From an uncultured Altererythrobacter sp. (GTDB taxonomy: Bacteria > Pseudomonadota > Alphaproteobacteria > Sphingomonadales > Sphingomonadaceae): 8,684 bases of DNA. A model generated the notes under the pieces. That model was not told the origin of the DNA. It saw only the letters and a list, made by a program, of their open reading frames with translations, and made no database searches. The stretch lies in NCBI GenBank assembly GCA_946886175.1, contig CAMPIA010000042.1, positions 1 through 8,684 of the forward strand. Reading direction: 5' to 3'. Below, in pieces: positions 5,309 to 8,684 of this stretch (positions within the stretch are counted from its first letter, which is position 1; every line of letters starts with the position of its first letter). Made by a program: the position numbers and the translations under genes.

Positions 5309-7590
5309 AGCCCGCCCGATAGCAGCGGAAGGCGGCGCAGGCGAAGCCCTGTCGCGGAATGGAGCGCATTGGCGATCGCGGGCGCGGCCACCGCCACCCC
5401 GAGCTCGCCCGGATCGAACGGCGGCGCGTCGCTGGCGATGAAGTCGAGCGCGATCTCGGGCGCGTCGGCCAGCAGCGGCAGGTTGAGCTGCCCCAGCCCC
5501 CCCTGCACCGGCAGCCCTTCGCGATATTCCACCGCCGCACCGAGCGCCTGCGCCATGCCGAACACCAGCCCCCCCTCGATCTGCTGGCGCGCCACGTCGA
5601 GGTTGACGATCCGCCCCACGTCGACCGCCGCCGAGAGCCGCGCCACGCGCACCCCGCCCGCCGCCTGCCGCGCGGTGGCGATGCAGGCGATCCGCCCGCC
5701 GCTCGCGCCGTCGCCGATCCGGTGGCAGGCGAGCCCCTTGCCGCTCTGGTCCTGCCCGCCGTCCCATTCGGCGAGGCGCGCCGCGCGCTGGAGGCATTCG
5801 ACCATGCGCGCATCGCCGCCGAGCATCTCGATCCGGTACGAAAGCGGCTCGCGTCCGTGCCGCCGGGCGAGTTCGTCGACGAAGCATTCGATGAAGAACG
5901 CCGTGTAGCCGTGCGCATTGCCGCGCATGCGCCCGCTCTGGAGCCCCGTGGCGACCGGGATGTGCTCGACGCTGACGTCGGGGATAGCGTAGAACGGCAG
6001 CGCGCCCTCGACCGCCATCGGATCGGTTTCGCCTGCGCTGTTCGCCAGCGCCGCCCAGCCGGTCTGGTTGTCGAACAGGCGGCGGCCGAATTCCCGCGCG
6101 GTCGGCTGCATCGCGATCCGCGCCTTGAGCGCCATCACCTGCCCGCCGCCGCCGGGGGCCAGCCGCGCCGAGACGATCGCCGACACCGGTGCGCGCGGAC
6201 GCCCGGCGAGCTGCTCCTCCCACCGCGACCAGACGAGCTGGACCGGGCGGCGATGCCGCTCGCCCACCTCGCGCGCGATCAGCGCCGCCTCGATCGCATG
6301 ATCGTGCTCGAGCCGCCGGTCGAAGCTGCCGCCCGCGGCCATCGGGTAGAGGATCACGTCGCGCAGCGAGAGCCCGAGCGCCTCGGCCGCGGCGCGTCGC
6401 GCGCGCTCGGGCGCCTGGCTCGCGATCCACAGTTCGAGCCGCCCGTCGCGGTAGCGCGCGGTCGCGGTGGCGGTCTCGGGCGTGGCGTGCGCGCCGGGCG
6501 CGACGTCGTAGCGCAGCGCCAGATCGGGGGCCTCGGTCCAGTCCGCGCCTTCGCCGCGCGCGGCCACGACTTCGCCCTCGCCCCGGCGGATCGCCGTGTC
6601 GAGCTTTGCCTCCATCTCGCTGGATTCGAGCGCGCCGGTCACGCGGAAGCGCGGGCGCATCGCCGCAAGCGCGCGGTCGGCGGCCCACCAGTTGGTCGCG
6701 ACCGCGGCAAGCCAGCGCTTGCCCTCGACCACCTGCACCAGTTCGCGCATTGCCGAGGCGCGACGCGGTTCGAAGCCCGACAGCTCGGCCGCGTCGGCCG
6801 GCCCGTGCTTGATCGCGGCATAGACCATGTCGGGCAGGCGAATGTCGCCGGCGAAGGGAAATGTGCCGTCGACCTTGGCCGGCAGGTCGAGCCGGGGGTA
6901 GGATGTGGCGGCGCTCGCCTCTCCGGGGATCGGGCTTTCCGCCGGGGCCTGCGGGCGCAACGGCGGCGGATCGGGCGGGGTCAGCGCGGCCGCCTCGGCC
7001 ACGAGCTCGGCGAAGCTGAGCCGCGCCTTGTCGTGCAGCACGAACCCCGCGGCCGCCTCGCACTGTTCCCACGCGACGCCCCAGCGCTCCGCGGCGGCCA
7101 TGCACAGCACGGCGCGCGCGGACGCAGCGGCCTCGCGGCACGATTGTTCGTGCGCGGCGAGCGTGGTCCCCTCCGCGGTGGCCATGAAGCGGGCCGATTC
7201 GGCGAAGCGGCGCGCCACCAGGTCGTCGGGCTGGTCGGCCAGTCCGGGCAGGAACGGCATCCACAGCGGCGCCCATTTCGCCGCGAGCGGGACATTGGCG
7301 TAAGCCCCGCTCACCGGTGCGGGTTCGACCGCCACCGTGCGCCAGTCGGCCCCGAGCTCGAGCGCGGCGACCTGCGGCAGAACCGTCGTCACCCCTTGCC
7401 CCATCTCCAGCTGCGGCACCGCGACGGTGATCACACCGTCCTCGCCGATCTTGAGCCACGCGCCGAAGGCGTGCTCGCCCCGGCCGGGGGACAGCGGGTC
7501 GGAAAAGGTGCGCGGGCGCAGCGCCCAGGCGACCAGCAGGCCCCCGCCGACCGCGGCGCCGATCAGCACTCCGCGGCGGCTGACCTGCAT
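5305..7590 (-). CDS. Molybdopterin-binding oxidoreductase large subunit (isoquinoline 1-oxidoreductase beta / xanthine dehydrogenase family)
   Basis: A 761-residue Moco-binding subunit that would hydroxylate or oxidise an aldehyde or N-heterocycle; the substrate is unknown. Residues 1-25 look like a twin-arginine signal: VSRRGVLIGAAVGGGLLVAWAL. Family marks: QLEMGQGVTTVLPQVAALEL (60-79), AAGGSFDRRLEHDHAIEAALIARE around 418-441, SGRMRGNAHGYTAFFIECFVDELA around 552-575, and GELGVAVAAPAIANAL (728-743), where E729 aligns with the catalytic glutamate. The usual GGGFGRR loop reads GGSFDRR here, a notable departure. Such subunits normally pair with a small [2Fe-2S] subunit (IorA), which is absent from the window, as are XdhC/CoxI-type maturation genes. 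The start is 2 nt after the mrp stop; only a weak GAAGGG-like site precedes it, suggesting coupling. The frame stays open further upstream, but that sequence is antisense-like shadow under mrp. Fold confidence is high; activity is less certain. Confidence 0.87.
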   Translation of the reverse strand: MQVSRRGVLIGAAVGGGLLVAWALRPRTFSDPLSPGRGEHAFGAWLKIGEDGVITVAVPQLEMGQGVTTVLPQVAALELGADWRTVAVEPAPVSGAYANVPLAAKWAPLWMPFLPGLADQPDDLVARRFAESARFMATAEGTTLAAHEQSCREAAASARAVLCMAAAERWGVAWEQCEAAAGFVLHDKARLSFAELVAEAAALTPPDPPPLRPQAPAESPIPGEASAATSYPRLDLPAKVDGTFPFAGDIRLPDMVYAAIKHGPADAAELSGFEPRRASAMRELVQVVEGKRWLAAVATNWWAADRALAAMRPRFRVTGALESSEMEAKLDTAIRRGEGEVVAARGEGADWTEAPDLALRYDVAPGAHATPETATATARYRDGRLELWIASQAPERARRAAAEALGLSLRDVILYPMAAGGSFDRRLEHDHAIEAALIAREVGERHRRPVQLVWSRWEEQLAGRPRAPVSAIVSARLAPGGGGQVMALKARIAMQPTAREFGRRLFDNQTGWAALANSAGETDPMAVEGALPFYAIPDVSVEHIPVATGLQSGRMRGNAHGYTAFFIECFVDELARRHGREPLSYRIEMLGGDARMVECLQRAARLAEWDGGQDQSGKGLACHRIGDGASGGRIACIATARQAAGGVRVARLSAAVDVGRIVNLDVARQQIEGGLVFGMAQALGAAVEYREGLPVQGGLGQLNLPLLADAPEIALDFIASDAPPFDPGELGVAVAAPAIANALHSATGLRLRRLPLLSGGL

Positions 7591-7592
7591 CG

Positions 7593-8558
7593 TCAGCCCT
7601 TCGTCTCGTCGAGCAGCAGCGCGAGTTCTTCCGCGATCGCGCGGAACGCCTCGCCCTGCGGCCCGTCCTCGGCGGCGGGCGGCATTCCGGCATCGCTCGC
7701 CTCGCGAATCGCGAGCGCGAGCGGCACGCGGCCGAGGAAGGGCACGCCCACCTCGCGCGCCGCATCCTCCACCCCGCCCGTGCCGAACGGATCGCTCACT
7801 TCGCCGCAGTGCGGGCAGGCATAGCCGGCCATGTTCTCGACCAGCCCCAGCACCGGCACCCCGCCCTGCTCGAACAATTGCATCGCGCGCCGCGCGTCGA
7901 TCAAAGCCAGATCCTGCGGGGTCGAGACGATCACCGCGCCCGCGGGCTTGAAGCGCTGGAGCATCGTCAGCTGCACGTCGCCGGTGCCCGGCGGCAGATC
8001 GACCAGCAGCAGTTCGGTGTCGCCCCAGTGCGCGTCGATCAACTGGCCCAGCGCATTGCCCGCCATCGGCCCGCGCCAGGCGATCGCCCGGCCCGGCTCG
8101 ACCAGGTGGCCCATCGACAGCACCGGCACGCCCCACTTGGTCTCCACCGGCACCAGCTTGTCGTTCTCCGCCACCGGCCGCGCGCCTTCGTTGGCCAGCA
8201 GCTTGGGCTGCGAGGGGCCGTAGATGTCGGCATCGACGATCCCGACCTTGCGCCCCATGCGCGCGAGCGCGATCGCGAGATTGGTGGTGAGGGTGGATTT
8301 GCCGACCCCGCCCTTGCCCGATCCGACCGCGACGATCCGGCGCTGGGGCCGGTCGGCCATCATCGCCACCCGCACCTCGGTCACGCCTTCGGCCAGGCCG
8401 AGCACGTCCTTCACCGCAGCTTCGAGATCGCCGCGCGCCGAGGCGTCGAGCCCCGAGGCGTCGAGGATCGCGGTCACCGCCCCGTCGCGCGTCTTCAGCG
8501 ATTGCACCCGCGCGGCGATCGTGTCGGGCAGGCGGGCTTTCAACTCGGCATCGGTCAT
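7593..8558 (-). CDS. mrp: Mrp/ApbC-type Fe-S cluster carrier P-loop ATPase
   Basis: A 321-residue cytosolic ATPase predicted to carry and deliver [4Fe-4S] clusters to apo-proteins. Residues about 1-68 are a MIP18/DUF59-like domain with low conservation. The ParA/MinD-type ATPase follows: deviant Walker A GSGKGGVGKST (79-89), IVDADIYGPSQPKLL (107-121), LLLVDLPPGTGDVQLTML with D187, and the carrier's cysteine pair C248-P-H-C251 in ENMAGYACPHCGE (241-253). Length is normal for short Mrp proteins. I chose the ATG at 8558: MTDAEL begins the conserved region and AGGGA lies about 8-9 nt upstream. An in-frame ATG at 8618 would add a low-complexity 20-residue leader almost reaching the divergent gene. 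It appears to be the first gene of a minus-strand operon with the molybdoenzyme subunit (2-nt gap) and hemH. Confidence 0.94.
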   Translation of the reverse strand: MTDAELKARLPDTIAARVQSLKTRDGAVTAILDASGLDASARGDLEAAVKDVLGLAEGVTEVRVAMMADRPQRRIVAVGSGKGGVGKSTLTTNLAIALARMGRKVGIVDADIYGPSQPKLLANEGARPVAENDKLVPVETKWGVPVLSMGHLVEPGRAIAWRGPMAGNALGQLIDAHWGDTELLLVDLPPGTGDVQLTMLQRFKPAGAVIVSTPQDLALIDARRAMQLFEQGGVPVLGLVENMAGYACPHCGEVSDPFGTGGVEDAAREVGVPFLGRVPLALAIREASDAGMPPAAEDGPQGEAFRAIAEELALLLDETKG

Positions 8559-8631
8559 CGGGGCGGTCCCTAGCAGTAAATTCGCGCCCGCAACCCCTGT
8601 TTTTCCCGCCGCCGTCACCTATAAAGGCAGC
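8559..8631. promoter_or_regulatory. Divergent intergenic region, presumed promoters of the mrp operon and of the right-edge gene
   Basis: This 73-nt gap separates the mrp start (minus) from the presumed plus-strand start at 8632. Promoters for both directions should lie here or overlap the coding ends. Visible: TATAAA at 8620-8625 on the plus strand, AAAGG at 8623-8627, and TTTACT on the minus strand (8575-8580) as a poor -10 for mrp. No -35 element matches well. The regional role follows from gene layout rather than from motif strength. Confidence 0.4.
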
Positions 8632-8684
8632 ATGGACGTATTGGGCGGTTTTCAGAAACGGATAGCGCTGGCGATGGCCGGCAA
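8632..8684 (+). CDS. 5' end of a divergent gene cut by the window edge (partial)
   Basis: An ATG opens a frame of 17 full codons reading MDVLGGFQKRIALAMAG with no stop before the edge. AAAGG (8623-8627) precedes it by 4 nt, a short spacing. The position, divergent from mrp with a 73-nt gap, is typical of a gene start, and 12 of 17 codons end in G or C. The fragment is too short to identify; QKRIALAMAG could begin a hydrophobic segment or an amphipathic helix. Confidence 0.45.
   Translation, partial: MDVLGGFQKRIALAMAG

Noticed and set aside
2036..5908. A 1290-codon open frame on the plus strand
   Set aside because: It runs antisense across rsmB, P450, hemH and part of the molybdoenzyme gene, all of which have clear family motifs. 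The translation is arginine-rich low-complexity sequence typical of high-GC antisense frames.
4271..7765. A possible 1164-residue fusion with ferrochelatase at its C-terminus
   Set aside because: The part upstream of 5308 is out of frame with the molybdoenzyme gene and is arginine/alanine-rich shadow sequence. Ferrochelatase begins at the ATG coupled to the upstream TGA.
5359..7824. An 821-codon open frame on the plus strand
   Set aside because: It is antisense to the molybdoenzyme gene and the end of mrp, rich in Arg, His, Ala and Gly with no domain. It is explained by codon bias of the real minus-strand genes.
8559..8618. Longer mrp start at 8618
   Set aside because: The added 20 residues are low complexity and fill most of the divergent promoter region; MTDAEL at 8558 begins the conserved protein.

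Overview
The window is high-GC bacterial DNA, densely packed, with strong third-position GC in the coding frames. It looks like an alphaproteobacterial chromosome, most likely from the Sphingomonadales. That placement is an inference from gene content and protein style (a DUF1674/SdhAF4-type small protein beside rsmB, a Tat-exported IorB-like molybdoenzyme subunit, Mrp and an OmpA-family protein); no rRNA or other marker gene is present. I see no tRNA, rRNA, CRISPR, insertion sequence, integrase or phage gene.

Layout from left to right: the 3' end of an unrecognised plus-strand gene (3-86); a short convergent spacer with a GC-rich hairpin; an OmpA-family envelope protein (144-1025, minus); a 332-bp non-coding stretch with inverted repeats (1026-1357); rsmB, a 16S rRNA m5C methyltransferase (1358-2596, minus); a small divergent DUF1674/SdhAF4-like gene (2652-2810, plus); a cytochrome P450 (2807-4225, minus) that meets the DUF1674 gene tail to tail at a shared CTAG; hemH ferrochelatase (4271-5308, minus); a large molybdopterin-binding oxidoreductase subunit (5305-7590, minus); an Mrp/ApbC Fe-S carrier ATPase (7593-8558, minus); and the first 17 codons of a divergent plus-strand gene (8632 onward).

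The minus-strand block mrp, molybdoenzyme subunit, hemH is almost certainly one operon: there is a 2-nt gap between the first two genes and an ATGA stop/start overlap between the second and third. The P450 follows after 45 nt, which hold its ribosome binding site and an inverted repeat (ACTTAC-N6-GTAAGT) resembling a TetR-type operator. All four products handle metal cofactors: an Fe-S carrier, a Moco enzyme that normally pairs with an Fe-S subunit, the enzyme that makes heme, and a heme enzyme. Whether this reflects function or only genome neighbourhood cannot be decided from the sequence.

Most of the window is ordinary housekeeping and accessory metabolism, and I see no convincing new defence or mobile system. 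The points most worth a second look are the orphan molybdoenzyme subunit with altered motif residues, the operator-like repeat before the P450, the OmpA protein with an extra N-terminal beta-rich domain, and the overlapping stop codons at 2807-2810.
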